The notes: generated by a model not told the origin, from the sequence alone. A DNA stretch of 16,643 bases from Pseudomonadales bacterium (GCA_007128525.1 SKXG01000381.1:1-16643); one strand, 5' to 3'; positions 8,491 through 15,650 are shown, counted from the first letter of the stretch. Numbers and translations are program-made.

Positions 8491-9104
8491 CAATCCTCCT
8501 GAATCGACCTCTGCCAAACCCCTATCAACGCCGCCAGGCTGTTCTGAGCCAACCGGATAAACTCCGCGTCGCGCTCCGGCGCGCCGTGGCGCATCCACCC
8601 CAGCACGCTCTCGACGCTCCAGTCCACCCAGGTCTCGGCAGCCCAGTTCAGAATCATCGGGTCGCTGACCTGCTGTGCCAGCCGGCGCCGCGCTGCCGCA
8701 ACGGCCAGTGTACGGTGCCCGGCCACATAATCGGCAAATTGCGCCTCGCGCGTGGCGTGCACCCACAGCAGCACGAAGCCATCCGGTTCCTCACGGGCAA
8801 CCTGCAGTAACGACCGCACGCCGGCCGGCCGGCGACCGGCTGCAACTTCCTCATCGAACACCGCAATCAGCCTTTCCGACACCGCCTCCAGCACAGCGCG
8901 ATACAGCGCCTCCTTGGACGCGAAATTGCGGTAAACAATCAGCTTGGTAATGCCGGAAGCCGCCGCCACATCCTCCATAGAAGTGCCGGCAAAACCGGAC
9001 CGGGCAAAGGCCACGGCCGCACCATGGATGATGGCAGCGCGCCGCTCGTCCCGCGGCAGCAGGCGGCGTTTCAGCGCACCCGCGGGAACCTCATCTTCAG
9101 CCAC
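8490..9104 (-). CDS. TetR-family transcriptional regulator
   Basis: A one-component DNA-binding regulator, probably a dimeric repressor released by a small ligand. The 204-residue product has an N-terminal TetR domain: RAAIIHGAAVAFARSGFAG, then the helix-turn-helix TSMEDVAAASGITKLIVYRN (about 41-60) and FASKEALYRAV. The C-terminal helical half is the divergent ligand-binding part. The frame is open to 9332, but upstream starts fall inside or beyond the divergent promoter. I chose GTG 9104 because AGGGGA (9111-9116, reverse strand) lies 6 nt before it. It is divergent from the Baeyer-Villiger monooxygenase gene, with a good palindromic operator between them, and overlaps the M50 protease gene by one base. 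It may therefore control the monooxygenase and its own three-gene unit. Ligand unknown. Confidence 0.92.
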   Translation of the reverse strand: MAEDEVPAGALKRRLLPRDERRAAIIHGAAVAFARSGFAGTSMEDVAAASGITKLIVYRNFASKEALYRAVLEAVSERLIAVFDEEVAAGRRPAGVRSLLQVAREEPDGFVLLWVHATREAQFADYVAGHRTLAVAAARRRLAQQVSDPMILNWAAETWVDWSVESVLGWMRHGAPERDAEFIRLAQNSLAALIGVWQRSIQED

Positions 9105-9114
9105 TTTCTGTCCC

Positions 9115-9158
9115 CTGTCTTGGCTGGCCTCTGTCTTTCCTGGCTCAGTCTTGTCTGG
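9115..9158. repeat. Three imperfect tandem repeats of about 15 bp in the tetR leader
   Basis: CTGTCTTGGCTGGCCT (9115-9130), CTGTCTTTCCTGGCTC (9131-9146) and CAGTCTTGTCTGG (9146-9158) follow each other with a 15-16 bp period. The first pair match at 12 of 16 positions; the third matches the second at 10 of 13. They lie between the operator and the tetR start, so the tetR leader RNA is purine-rich with repeated AAGACAG-like units. Confidence 0.6.
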
Positions 9159-9178
9159 TGTAAACTTTCGAGTATACA
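9151..9178 (+). promoter_or_regulatory. Predicted sigma-70 promoter of the Baeyer-Villiger monooxygenase gene
   Basis: TTGTCT (9151-9156) and TATACA (9173-9178) are separated by 16 nt, about 57 nt upstream of the ATG at 9235. The -10 hexamer lies inside the TetR-type palindrome, so bound repressor would block polymerase. On the reverse strand the same bases read TATACT, a possible -10 for tetR, although no clear -35 accompanies it. Confidence 0.6.
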
Positions 9179-9179
9179 C
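9158..9179. promoter_or_regulatory. Likely TetR operator palindrome
   Basis: Two 9-bp arms, GTGTAAACT (9158-9166) and AGTATACAC (9171-9179), are inverted copies differing at one position, separated by TTCG. Spacing and symmetry are typical for TetR-family operators. It sits in the 130-nt gap between the divergent tetR and monooxygenase genes and overlaps the predicted monooxygenase promoter. Binding by the neighbouring TetR protein is inferred. Confidence 0.75.
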
Positions 9180-9234
9180 TCTGGCCACCACACTGCCGGA
9201 GCGGATCCGGCACCGGACGCCACGAGGATACCGC

Positions 9235-11046
9235 ATGACTGCTTCAGAACACGCCATCACCGTCGACAAGGAAGCGCTGAAGCGCAAGTACATGGCCGAG
9301 CGCCTCAAGCGCCTGCGGCCCGACGGCCCCAATCAGTACATCCGCCTGCGCGACCAGCTGTCGTATTACCTGGAAGATCCTTACACGCCGCGGGTCGAGC
9401 GCGAACCCAAGACCGACCACGTGACCTTCACGTTCATCGGCGGCGGCTTCGCCGGGCTGGTGACGGGGGCGCGCGTCAAAGAGGCCGGCATCGACTCGGT
9501 GCGCATTCTGGACAAGGGTGGCGACTTTGGGGGCACCTGGTACTGGAACCGCTACCCGGGCGCCCAGTGCGACACCGCCTCCTACATTTATATGCCGCTG
9601 CTTGAAGAGACCGGCCACATGCCGACTGAAAAGTACGCGCATGCGCCGGAAATCCTTGAGCACTGCCAGCGTATCGGCAAACAGTTCGGCCTGTACGAAC
9701 ACGCCCTGTTCCACACAGAGGTTAAGCACGTCGAGTGGCTCGAAGACCGCCAGTGCTGGCGTGTGCACACCGATCGCGGTGATGCCTTCACCACGCAGTA
9801 TCTGGGCATGGGTACCGGGCCATTGCACGTACCCAAACTGCCGGGCATTCCCGGCATCGAAACGTTCAAGGGGCACTCATTTCACACGAGTCGCTGGGAC
9901 TACAACTACACCGGCGGTGATCCTGCCGGGGCACCAATGACGAACCTGGCCGACAAGCGCGTCGGCATCATCGGCACCGGCGCGACTTCGGTGCAGTGTG
10001 TGCCCTATCTGGCTCGCGACTGCCAGCGCTTGTACGTGTTCCAGCGCACCCCGTCGTCGGTCGACGTGCGCAACAACCATCCGACCGACCCGGAATGGTT
10101 CAAGGAAATCGCCACGCCCGGCTGGCAGGACCGCTGGCTGGAGAACTTCACCGCCAACCAAACCGGCAACATCACCGAAGTCGATCTGGTGATGGACGGC
10201 TGGACGGACCTGTCACGCCGCATTCGCAGCCAAATCAACAAGCTGCCACCCGAGGACCGTACCCCGGAGAAAATGCTGGCTGCGGCCGAAGATGCCGACT
10301 TTGCAAAGATGGAGGAGATCCGCCGGCGCGTCGACAGCATCGTCGAAGACGAAGACACCGCGCAGAAGCTCAAGGCCTGGTACCGCCAGCTGTGCAAACG
10401 CCCGTGCTTTCACGATGAATATCTGGACGCCTACAACGAGCCGTCAACCGTCCTGGTTGATACCGACGGCAAAGGCGTTGAGCGCATCACCGAGAACGCC
10501 GTAGTCGTTGATGGTGTGGAATATGAGGTGGACTGCATCATCTACGCCTCCGGTTTCGAGACCGGCACCCCGTTCACGGACCGCGCCGGCTACGACGTGG
10601 TCGGGCGCAACGGTGTGCAGCTGTCAGACTACTGGGCCAATGGCATGCGCACCAAGCACGGCGTGCACATACACGGTTTCCCGAACCTGTTCATGGTGCA
10701 GCCGACGCAAGGCGCCAACCTGATCTCCAACATTCCGCACAACCTGACCGAAGCGGGCAAGACGATCGGCATGATCATGCGTCATGCACAGGAGACCGGC
10801 GCGCAGGAAGTCGAAGTCACGAAGGAGGCGGAAGACGCCTGGCTGGAACTGCTCAAGACAGGCGCCGGGCGCCGCATGATCGGCGCGTCGCCGGACTGCG
10901 TACCGGGCTATTACAATAATGAAGGCCACCCACCCGGACCACACGCATGGCTCAGCATTGGATATCCGGACGGCGCTATGGCCTACTTTCGTTATCTGAA
11001 GCAGTGGCGAGAGCGCGGTGACTTCGAAGGACTGGAATTCCGCTGA
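9235..11046 (+). CDS. Baeyer-Villiger monooxygenase (flavin-dependent)
   Basis: A cytoplasmic type I Baeyer-Villiger monooxygenase of 603 residues, which uses FAD and NADPH to insert oxygen next to a ketone carbonyl, giving an ester or lactone. Seen: the FAD Rossmann motif GGGFAG (69-74); GGTWYWNRYPGAQCD (99-113), the second family signature; the fingerprint FKGHSFHTSRWD (211-222); and the NADPH motif GTGATS (247-252), followed by RTPSS with Arg271, a candidate for the catalytic arginine. IYASGFETGT near 436-445 matches the family's ATG-like motif. An N-terminal extension of about 60 residues precedes the FAD domain, making it longer than phenylacetone monooxygenase and close in length to the cyclopentadecanone monooxygenase type. 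GAGGA at 9224-9228 fixes the ATG; the frame is open upstream but without homology. It is likely repressed by the divergent TetR. A lipase-like gene follows after 25 nt. Substrate unknown. Confidence 0.95.
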   Translation: MTASEHAITVDKEALKRKYMAERLKRLRPDGPNQYIRLRDQLSYYLEDPYTPRVEREPKTDHVTFTFIGGGFAGLVTGARVKEAGIDSVRILDKGGDFGGTWYWNRYPGAQCDTASYIYMPLLEETGHMPTEKYAHAPEILEHCQRIGKQFGLYEHALFHTEVKHVEWLEDRQCWRVHTDRGDAFTTQYLGMGTGPLHVPKLPGIPGIETFKGHSFHTSRWDYNYTGGDPAGAPMTNLADKRVGIIGTGATSVQCVPYLARDCQRLYVFQRTPSSVDVRNNHPTDPEWFKEIATPGWQDRWLENFTANQTGNITEVDLVMDGWTDLSRRIRSQINKLPPEDRTPEKMLAAAEDADFAKMEEIRRRVDSIVEDEDTAQKLKAWYRQLCKRPCFHDEYLDAYNEPSTVLVDTDGKGVERITENAVVVDGVEYEVDCIIYASGFETGTPFTDRAGYDVVGRNGVQLSDYWANGMRTKHGVHIHGFPNLFMVQPTQGANLISNIPHNLTEAGKTIGMIMRHAQETGAQEVEVTKEAEDAWLELLKTGAGRRMIGASPDCVPGYYNNEGHPPGPHAWLSIGYPDGAMAYFRYLKQWRERGDFEGLEFR

Positions 11047-11071
11047 GCAACCAACGGCTATTCTCACGAAA

Positions 11072-12055
11072 GTGCCCGCATTGACCTGGCTGTCCCGGTG
11101 CGCTGCCGCGCTCATTGTGCTGGCGGCGGCCGGGGGTTGCGCCATACCACATATCGAACCCTCTGGTCTGGCGGAGATTGATCGCAGCCAGTTGCCCGAG
11201 CCGGACGCGGTGATCGACATTGCCGGTCTCGGCCCCTGTTCAGACACCGAAGATCGCAGCGTCGCCATCAACCGGCATGAGCCGGTCACCATCATCGTCC
11301 ACGGCTGCTATGGCTCAGCTGGCCGGTTGCGCAGCCTGTCTCAAGTGTTTGCGTTCCACGGTCAGCAAAGCCTGTGCTTCAGCTATAACGATCGCGCCAG
11401 CCTGGAGCAGAGTTCTGCCGAGCTGATCCATGCCCTGAGCGAACTCAATCAGTTCATGGACCCGAATACCGACATCCGCGTTCTGGGCCACAGCCAGGGC
11501 GGCCTCGTGGCAAGACGGGCACTGGTAGAGAATCGACCCGATCAACTCCGGCTGGATGCGCCACCGAAAGAACTGATCACCGTTGCCTCGCCATTCGCCG
11601 GTATCCCGGCTGCGAGCACCTGCGGATCAATTCCAGTGCATGTCCTTTCGCTCGGCGCGACCGTGGCCGTGTGCCGCTACATCAGTGGCCGCAAATGGTG
11701 GGAGATCACCGCCGCTTCGGACTTTATTCAACAGCCCGGCAGCCCGCTGCCTGGCATAGAGCGGCATCTGAAAATCATTACCGATGAACGGGACAGCTGC
11801 CGGATTCGCAACAATGACGGGCGCTGTGTCAGCCGCGACGGCGTGTTCGGAATCGCAGAACAATATCACCCGCCGGTGGACCGGTATCCAATCGTCAGCA
11901 ATATTGAAGTGCGCGCCGGCCATGTCGAAATCGTCGGTGATGCTGACGCACCACCGATAAAGCTGATCGCCATACTGCAGGACCAGGGGGTCATGAACCC
12001 GACTGAGCCTGAACGACGCGCGGCCCTGCAGGCACTGCTCGCCGAGCTTTACTGA
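11072..12055 (+). CDS. Lipase/esterase-like alpha/beta hydrolase lipoprotein
   Basis: A predicted exported alpha/beta hydrolase of 327 residues. The N-terminus is a lipoprotein signal ending AAAGGC (Cys23). The fold markers are VTIIVHGCYGS (His77-Gly78 region) and the nucleophile elbow GHSQGG with Ser141; His284 in RAGHVEIVGD is a plausible catalytic base. The acid is not clear. It is cysteine-rich (Cys56, Cys79, Cys102 and several later), fitting disulfides outside the cytoplasm. The frame is open from GTG 11018 inside the monooxygenase gene, but I prefer GTG 11072 because it gives a normal signal length; TTG 11081 is also possible, and neither has a strong ribosome-binding site. It lies 25 nt after the monooxygenase stop, so it is probably co-transcribed. 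It could cleave esters or lipids, or act on the cell envelope. Function assignment is at family level only. Confidence 0.82.
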   Translation: MPALTWLSRCAAALIVLAAAGGCAIPHIEPSGLAEIDRSQLPEPDAVIDIAGLGPCSDTEDRSVAINRHEPVTIIVHGCYGSAGRLRSLSQVFAFHGQQSLCFSYNDRASLEQSSAELIHALSELNQFMDPNTDIRVLGHSQGGLVARRALVENRPDQLRLDAPPKELITVASPFAGIPAASTCGSIPVHVLSLGATVAVCRYISGRKWWEITAASDFIQQPGSPLPGIERHLKIITDERDSCRIRNNDGRCVSRDGVFGIAEQYHPPVDRYPIVSNIEVRAGHVEIVGDADAPPIKLIAILQDQGVMNPTEPERRAALQALLAELY

Positions 12056-12086
12056 GCCAGCGCGGCATCGCCGAACCCTAGGTGGT

Positions 12087-13388
12087 TCAGCCAGCGTAGA
12101 GCGTCCAGGCCATACCCAGCAGCGACATGCAGCCCAACAGACTGAAAATGCCGAGGCGAAGACGGAACACCAGAAACATCGCAATCGCCACCAGCGCAGC
12201 CATGGCCAGATCCAGCGACGCAAGATCCGGCACCAGCATGTCCAGGCCCCAGGTGGTGATCCGGCTGCGGGACTCGAACATCGCATTGAGGCCAAACCAC
12301 AAAGCCAGGTTGGCAATCACGCCGACCACCGTCGCCGTGATTGCGGCCAGGGCTGCAGACAGGGCGCGGTGACCGCGCAGCTTTTCCACGTACGGTGCGC
12401 CGGCAAAAATCCAAAGAAAACAGGGCAGAAAAGTCACCCAGGTAACCAGCAGCGCACCCAGGGTGCCGTACAGCAGGCTCTCCGGCACGCCGGCGTCACG
12501 AAAACCGGCCAGAAAGCCGACGAACTGGGTTACCAGAATCAGCGGGCCCGGGGTCGTCTCGGCCAGGCCGAGGCCATCGAGCATCTCACCGGGCTGTAAC
12601 CAGCCGTAGTACTCGACGCCCTGCTGCGCCACATAGGCCAGCACCGCGTACGCACCGCCAAAGGTCACCACCGCCATCTTCGAGAAGAACTGGCCGAGCT
12701 GCGTATACACATGATCGCCGCCAAGCAGCGACCAGAGCGCCACCAGGGTCAGCGCCCAAAGTGCGGCGACAGCCACTGCCGCCCGGCGGGTGCCGGGTCG
12801 CACCACAACATCCGGCGACGGCAGGTCCGCGCCAGCGTCTGCCGACGGAAACCAGCGCGCACCGACATAACCGATCAGGCCGGCGCCCAGCACCACAACC
12901 GGAAACGGCAGGTTGAACGCAAACAGGGCCGCAAAGCCGCCGATGGCCAGCACCGGCGCCAGCATGCCGGTCAGCGCGCGGCTGGCAATCCGGATCAGCG
13001 CCTGCAGCACGATCGCCATCACCGCCGCCTTGAGCCCGAAGAACAGCCCCTCGACCAGCGTCACGTTGCCGAGCAGCACATAAAGCCAGGACAACAGCAG
13101 GATGGCGACGGCACCGGGCAGAATGAACAGCAGCCCCGCCACCAAGCCACCGCGCACGCCATGCAGCAACCAGCCAACATAAGTGGCGAGCTGCTGGGCT
13201 TCAGGCCCCGGCAGCAACATGCAGTAATTCAGCGTTTGCAGAAAACTCGGCTCATCGAGCCAGCGCTTTTCATCGACGATGATGCGGTGCATCAGCGCAA
13301 TCTGCCCAGCCGGCCCACCGAAACTCAGAATGCCGATGCGCCACCAGACGGCGACGGCTTCCCGAAAGGAAATCTCAGGGTTCGGCAC
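12087..13388 (-). CDS. chrA: Chromate efflux transporter, CHR family (two-domain)
   Basis: An inner-membrane transporter of 433 residues, predicted to export chromate using the proton motive force. It has the duplicated long-chain CHR architecture. The first half carries LSFGGPAGQIALMHR (from 21) and LLPGPEAQQLATYVGW (58-73); the second carries FGGAYAVLAYV (243-253) and ETTPGPLILVTQFVGF (277-292). About ten to twelve hydrophobic helices are visible, with a polar linker at 180-202. The only sensible start is GTG 13388, because the next ATG is 32 codons in, past the first motif. The GTG lies 14 nt inside the 3' end of padR, with AAGGA about 9 nt upstream, so translation is probably coupled to padR. 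CHR proteins can be named for chromate without carrying it, so the substrate is inferred from the family. Confidence 0.93.
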   Translation of the reverse strand: MPNPEISFREAVAVWWRIGILSFGGPAGQIALMHRIIVDEKRWLDEPSFLQTLNYCMLLPGPEAQQLATYVGWLLHGVRGGLVAGLLFILPGAVAILLLSWLYVLLGNVTLVEGLFFGLKAAVMAIVLQALIRIASRALTGMLAPVLAIGGFAALFAFNLPFPVVVLGAGLIGYVGARWFPSADAGADLPSPDVVVRPGTRRAAVAVAALWALTLVALWSLLGGDHVYTQLGQFFSKMAVVTFGGAYAVLAYVAQQGVEYYGWLQPGEMLDGLGLAETTPGPLILVTQFVGFLAGFRDAGVPESLLYGTLGALLVTWVTFLPCFLWIFAGAPYVEKLRGHRALSAALAAITATVVGVIANLALWFGLNAMFESRSRITTWGLDMLVPDLASLDLAMAALVAIAMFLVFRLRLGIFSLLGCMSLLGMAWTLYAG

Positions 13389-13926
13389 TCGCTACATCCT
13401 TCAACAGAGTCAGGGCTTCGTCGCACCAGTCCAGATACATCCGCTCATGCCGAATGCCGGCAGCCAGCGCAAGGTAAATGCCCTTGCGGTGGGCCGACAA
13501 CTGCTCCGGCACCGCATAGTGCCGCTGACGAATCTTCTCATACAACGCCAGACGCGCCGCGTGTTGTTCCTGGCGGCGCCGGATTTCGGCCAGCACCGGC
13601 GCCGGATCACAATGGCCAATGTTGTAGAGCTTGACGAACAAGTCATCTTTGGCGCGCTTTAAATTCGTTGGCCCCTGCACCCACTCTGCCAGCGCCTTGC
13701 GGCCGTCCTCCGTCAGCGCATACAGAATCTTGTCCGGCCGGCCATCCTGCACCACCGGCGTCGCCTGCAACCAGCCCCGCTCGGACAGCTGGCGCAGCTC
13801 CCGATAGATCTGCTGGTGCGAGGACTCCCAGAAAAAGCCCAGCGAGGTCTCGAAGCGCCGGGTCAGGTCGTAACCGGACAGCTCTTCATCGAGCAACGCC
13901 GTCATGATCGCGTGAGACAGGGCCAT
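13375..13926 (-). CDS. PadR-family transcriptional regulator
   Basis: A 183-residue regulator with the PadR fold. The winged helix-turn-helix occupies residues 1-80 (MALSHAIMTALLDEELSGYDL, then SSHQQIYRELRQLSERGWL and the wing VVQDGRPDKILYALTEDG). The C-terminal Vir-type helical domain is at about 93-175 (DDLFVKLYNIGH through LDWCDEAL) and provides dimerisation. PadR proteins are mostly repressors of phenolic-acid or efflux genes. ATG 13926 has AAGGAG at 13934-13939 (reverse strand). Its last 14 nt overlap the chrA start, so it is the first gene of a padR-chrA unit. The divergent nitronate monooxygenase gene starts 161 nt away across a repeat-containing region that is a good candidate operator. 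Effector unknown. Confidence 0.93.
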   Translation of the reverse strand: MALSHAIMTALLDEELSGYDLTRRFETSLGFFWESSHQQIYRELRQLSERGWLQATPVVQDGRPDKILYALTEDGRKALAEWVQGPTNLKRAKDDLFVKLYNIGHCDPAPVLAEIRRRQEQHAARLALYEKIRQRHYAVPEQLSAHRKGIYLALAAGIRHERMYLDWCDEALTLLKDVASAEP

Positions 13927-13994
13927 GGTCCGGCTCCTTGCGTTCGGTCTGCTTGGGGTGGGTCAACTGCACTATTCCATTCAGCGCTTTGATA

Positions 13995-14062
13995 CGCAAC
14001 TTATTGCATATCTAAGGGCGCTCAGGCAGTATGCAACAAATTGCACTTCGCCCATTGCACTT
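13995..14062. promoter_or_regulatory. Repeated TGCAA/TTGCA operator-like region between padR and the nitronate monooxygenase gene
   Basis: Two inverted repeats share one pattern: CGCAA-CTTA-TTGCA (13995-14008) and the perfect TGCAA-CAAA-TTGCA (14032-14045), centres 37 bp apart. A direct 9-bp repeat ATTGCACTT follows at 14040-14048 and 14054-14062, so a third half-site is present. The cluster fills the middle of the 161-nt divergent gap. It is likely the site for the PadR protein and may control both directions. A possible -35 TTGATA (13989-13994) abuts the first site, but no good -10 fits it at normal spacing. Confidence 0.65.
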
Positions 14063-14087
14063 AAGCCCCAAAAGCCAGGAGACCCCG

Positions 14088-15050
14088 ATGGCCCTTCCTC
14101 CGATCCTTGCGCAATCCCTGCGTCTGCCCGCGGTCGCCGCACCCCTGTTCATCATCTCGAACCCGGATCTGGTCATTGCCCAGTGCCAGGCCGGCATCGT
14201 CGGCAGCTTTCCGTCGCTGAATGCCCGGCCATCCGGCACCCTCGATGCCTGGCTGACGCGTATCAAATCGGAGCTGACCACCTATGACGCTGCTCACCCT
14301 GAGGCCCCGTCTGCGCCGTTCGCCGTCAACCTGATCGTGCACAAATCCAATGACCGGCTGAATGAAGATCTGGATCTGTGCGTGCAGCATCAGGTGCCGC
14401 TGGTCATCACCTCTCTGGGCGCCAACAGCGACGTCAACGCCGCCATCCACAGCTACGGCGGCATCGTGCTGCACGATGTGATCAACAATCGCTTCGCGCG
14501 CAAGGCCATCGAGAAAGGCGCCGACGGCCTGATCGCCGTTGCAGCCGGTGCCGGTGGCCATGCCGGTGCCACCTCACCCTTTGCCCTGGTACAGGAAATC
14601 CGCGAATGGTTTGATGGGCCGCTGCTGCTCTCCGGCGCGATCGCCAAGGGCGATGCGATTCTGGCGACACAGGCCATGGGCGCCGATCTCGCCTACATCG
14701 GTTCCGCCTTTATAGCCACTCACGAAGCCAATGCCGACCCGGCTTACAAGCAGATGCTGGTCGACCACAGCGCCGACGACATCGTCTACAGCAACCTGTT
14801 TACCGGCGTTCACGGCAACTACTTAAAGCCTTCGATCCAGCGCGCCGGCCTGGACCCCGATAACCTGCCGCAAAGCGATCCGTCGAAGATGAACTTCGGT
14901 TCCGGTGGCTCGAGCAAGGACAAAGCCTGGAAAGACATCTGGGGCTGCGGCCAGGGTATAGGTGCAGTGAAAGTGGTGGGCGCCGCTGCCGATGTGGTGC
15001 GTCGCCTGCAGGATGAATATCAGGTGGCCCGCCAGCGGCTCGCGATCTGA
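14088..15050 (+). CDS. Nitronate monooxygenase family flavoprotein
   Basis: An FMN-dependent TIM-barrel enzyme of 320 residues, related to nitronate monooxygenase (2-nitropropane dioxygenase), which oxidises alkyl nitronates such as propionate-3-nitronate. Seen: RLPAVAAPLFIISNPDLVIA at the start, the central GAGGHAG (154-160) including His158, LLLSGAIAKGDAI (180-192), and GADLAYIGSAFIATHEANA (198-216), where the phosphate of FMN is held. The C-terminal part after FTGVHGNYLKPSI is family-specific. Some relatives are enoyl-ACP reductases (FabK) or other oxidoreductases, so the substrate is not certain. An in-frame ATG at 14031 lies inside the operator repeats; I use ATG 14088, which has AGGAG at 14077-14081. 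It is divergent from padR-chrA and convergent with marR, ending 21 nt before the marR stop. Probably a single-gene transcript. Confidence 0.9.
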   Translation: MALPPILAQSLRLPAVAAPLFIISNPDLVIAQCQAGIVGSFPSLNARPSGTLDAWLTRIKSELTTYDAAHPEAPSAPFAVNLIVHKSNDRLNEDLDLCVQHQVPLVITSLGANSDVNAAIHSYGGIVLHDVINNRFARKAIEKGADGLIAVAAGAGGHAGATSPFALVQEIREWFDGPLLLSGAIAKGDAILATQAMGADLAYIGSAFIATHEANADPAYKQMLVDHSADDIVYSNLFTGVHGNYLKPSIQRAGLDPDNLPQSDPSKMNFGSGGSSKDKAWKDIWGCGQGIGAVKVVGAAADVVRRLQDEYQVARQRLAI

Positions 15051-15062
15051 GCGATCACCATG

Positions 15063-15076
15063 CCTGACCGGTCAGG
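15063..15076. repeat. 14-bp perfect palindrome between convergent genes
   Basis: CCTGACCGGTCAGG reads identically on both strands and overlaps the marR stop codon (15072-15074). It lies 12 nt after the nitronate monooxygenase stop. It can form a short hairpin on both transcripts and may slow or end transcription in both directions, but there is no T-run. A protein-binding site is the alternative. Confidence 0.45.
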
Positions 15077-15542
15077 ACGCCTCGACCTCGTCCGCTGACA
15101 GCAGTGCCAGCATCTGCCGCAGCCGATCCGCGTCCGAGGCGCCAAGCAATTGATCCAGCCTGGCATGTTCAGCCTTCCAGATCGGCGCTGCTTTGGCCAG
15201 CAGGCGGCGCCCCGCCGCCGTCAGCTTCATCACCCGGCTGCGCCGATCTTCGGGGTTCGGCAGCACTTTGACCAAGCCCCGACGTTCCAGCGGCTTCAGG
15301 GCTGCTGTCAGCGAGGTACGGTCCATCCCCAACAACCCCGCCACACTGCTGATGGTCGGTGCATCCGGCCGGTTCAGCGACATCATCAACGAGAACTGGC
15401 CATTGGTGAGATCCAGCGGCGCGAATGCATGATCAAAGCGCCGCGCCAGCGCCCGGGCGGCGCGCTGGGTGTACAGGCACAGGCAGTGGTCCCGCACATG
15501 GAGCGTGGTTTCCAGGGTGACTTCTGGTGGGCGATTGCTCAT
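15072..15542 (-). CDS. MarR-family transcriptional regulator
   Basis: A 156-residue winged-helix dimer of the MarR family. The N-terminal dimerisation helix includes HVRDHCLCLYTQRAARALARRFD (Cys20, Cys22). The DNA-binding part runs from about 45 to 108: LTNGQFSLMMSL, then TISSVAGLLGMDRTSLTAALKPLERRGL and the wing NPEDRRSRVMKLT. The C-terminal helices complete the dimer interface. Cysteines near the N-terminus make a redox-sensing mode possible, but this is inference. ATG 15542 has no clear ribosome-binding site. A perfect 12-bp palindrome lies 12-23 nt upstream of the start and probably mediates autoregulation. A near-identical copy at 16620-16637 suggests a second target just beyond the window. 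It is convergent with the nitronate monooxygenase gene. Confidence 0.92.
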   Translation of the reverse strand: MSNRPPEVTLETTLHVRDHCLCLYTQRAARALARRFDHAFAPLDLTNGQFSLMMSLNRPDAPTISSVAGLLGMDRTSLTAALKPLERRGLVKVLPNPEDRRSRVMKLTAAGRRLLAKAAPIWKAEHARLDQLLGASDADRLRQMLALLSADEVEAS

Positions 15543-15552
15543 AAGGTTATTG

Positions 15553-15570
15553 TGTTGATATCAACTTATA
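15553..15570. promoter_or_regulatory. Likely MarR operator, copy 1
   Basis: TGTTGATATCAACTTATA contains the perfect 12-bp palindrome GTTGATATCAAC (15554-15565) right upstream of the marR start. It would cover the marR promoter or the first transcribed bases. A second copy with one base changed is at 16620-16637. Typical MarR-family operators are short palindromes in exactly this place. Confidence 0.72.
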
Positions 15571-15650
15571 GTGGCAAGCGGTTTTTAGACTCAGCCTAGT
15601 CGCTTGACGGTCTGGAGAGCGAGTCCTCAGCTACGACGACGCGGACGCAG

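Noticed and set aside
8491..8766. N-terminal extension of the M50 protease
   Set aside because: It lies inside tetR in another frame; AGGAGG just before 8490 and the membrane-protein start decide otherwise.
8944..9234. In-frame N-terminal extension of the Baeyer-Villiger monooxygenase (about 97 codons)
   Set aside because: It runs antisense through the 5' part of tetR and the operator, shows low-complexity sequence, and ATG 9235 has a good ribosome-binding site.
12711..13634. Plus-strand open frame of 307 codons opposite chrA and padR
   Set aside because: It is a shadow with biased Arg/Gln/His composition and no domain; chrA and padR are unmistakable on the other strand.
14031..14087. Earlier ATG for the nitronate monooxygenase
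   Set aside because: It lies within the operator repeats, lacks a ribosome-binding site and adds 19 residues not typical of the family.
15575..15606. CAAGCG/CGCTTG inverted repeat as a terminator upstream of the HxlR gene
   Set aside because: The arms are only 6 bp with a 20-nt spacer, and the T-run lies inside the loop, not after the stem.
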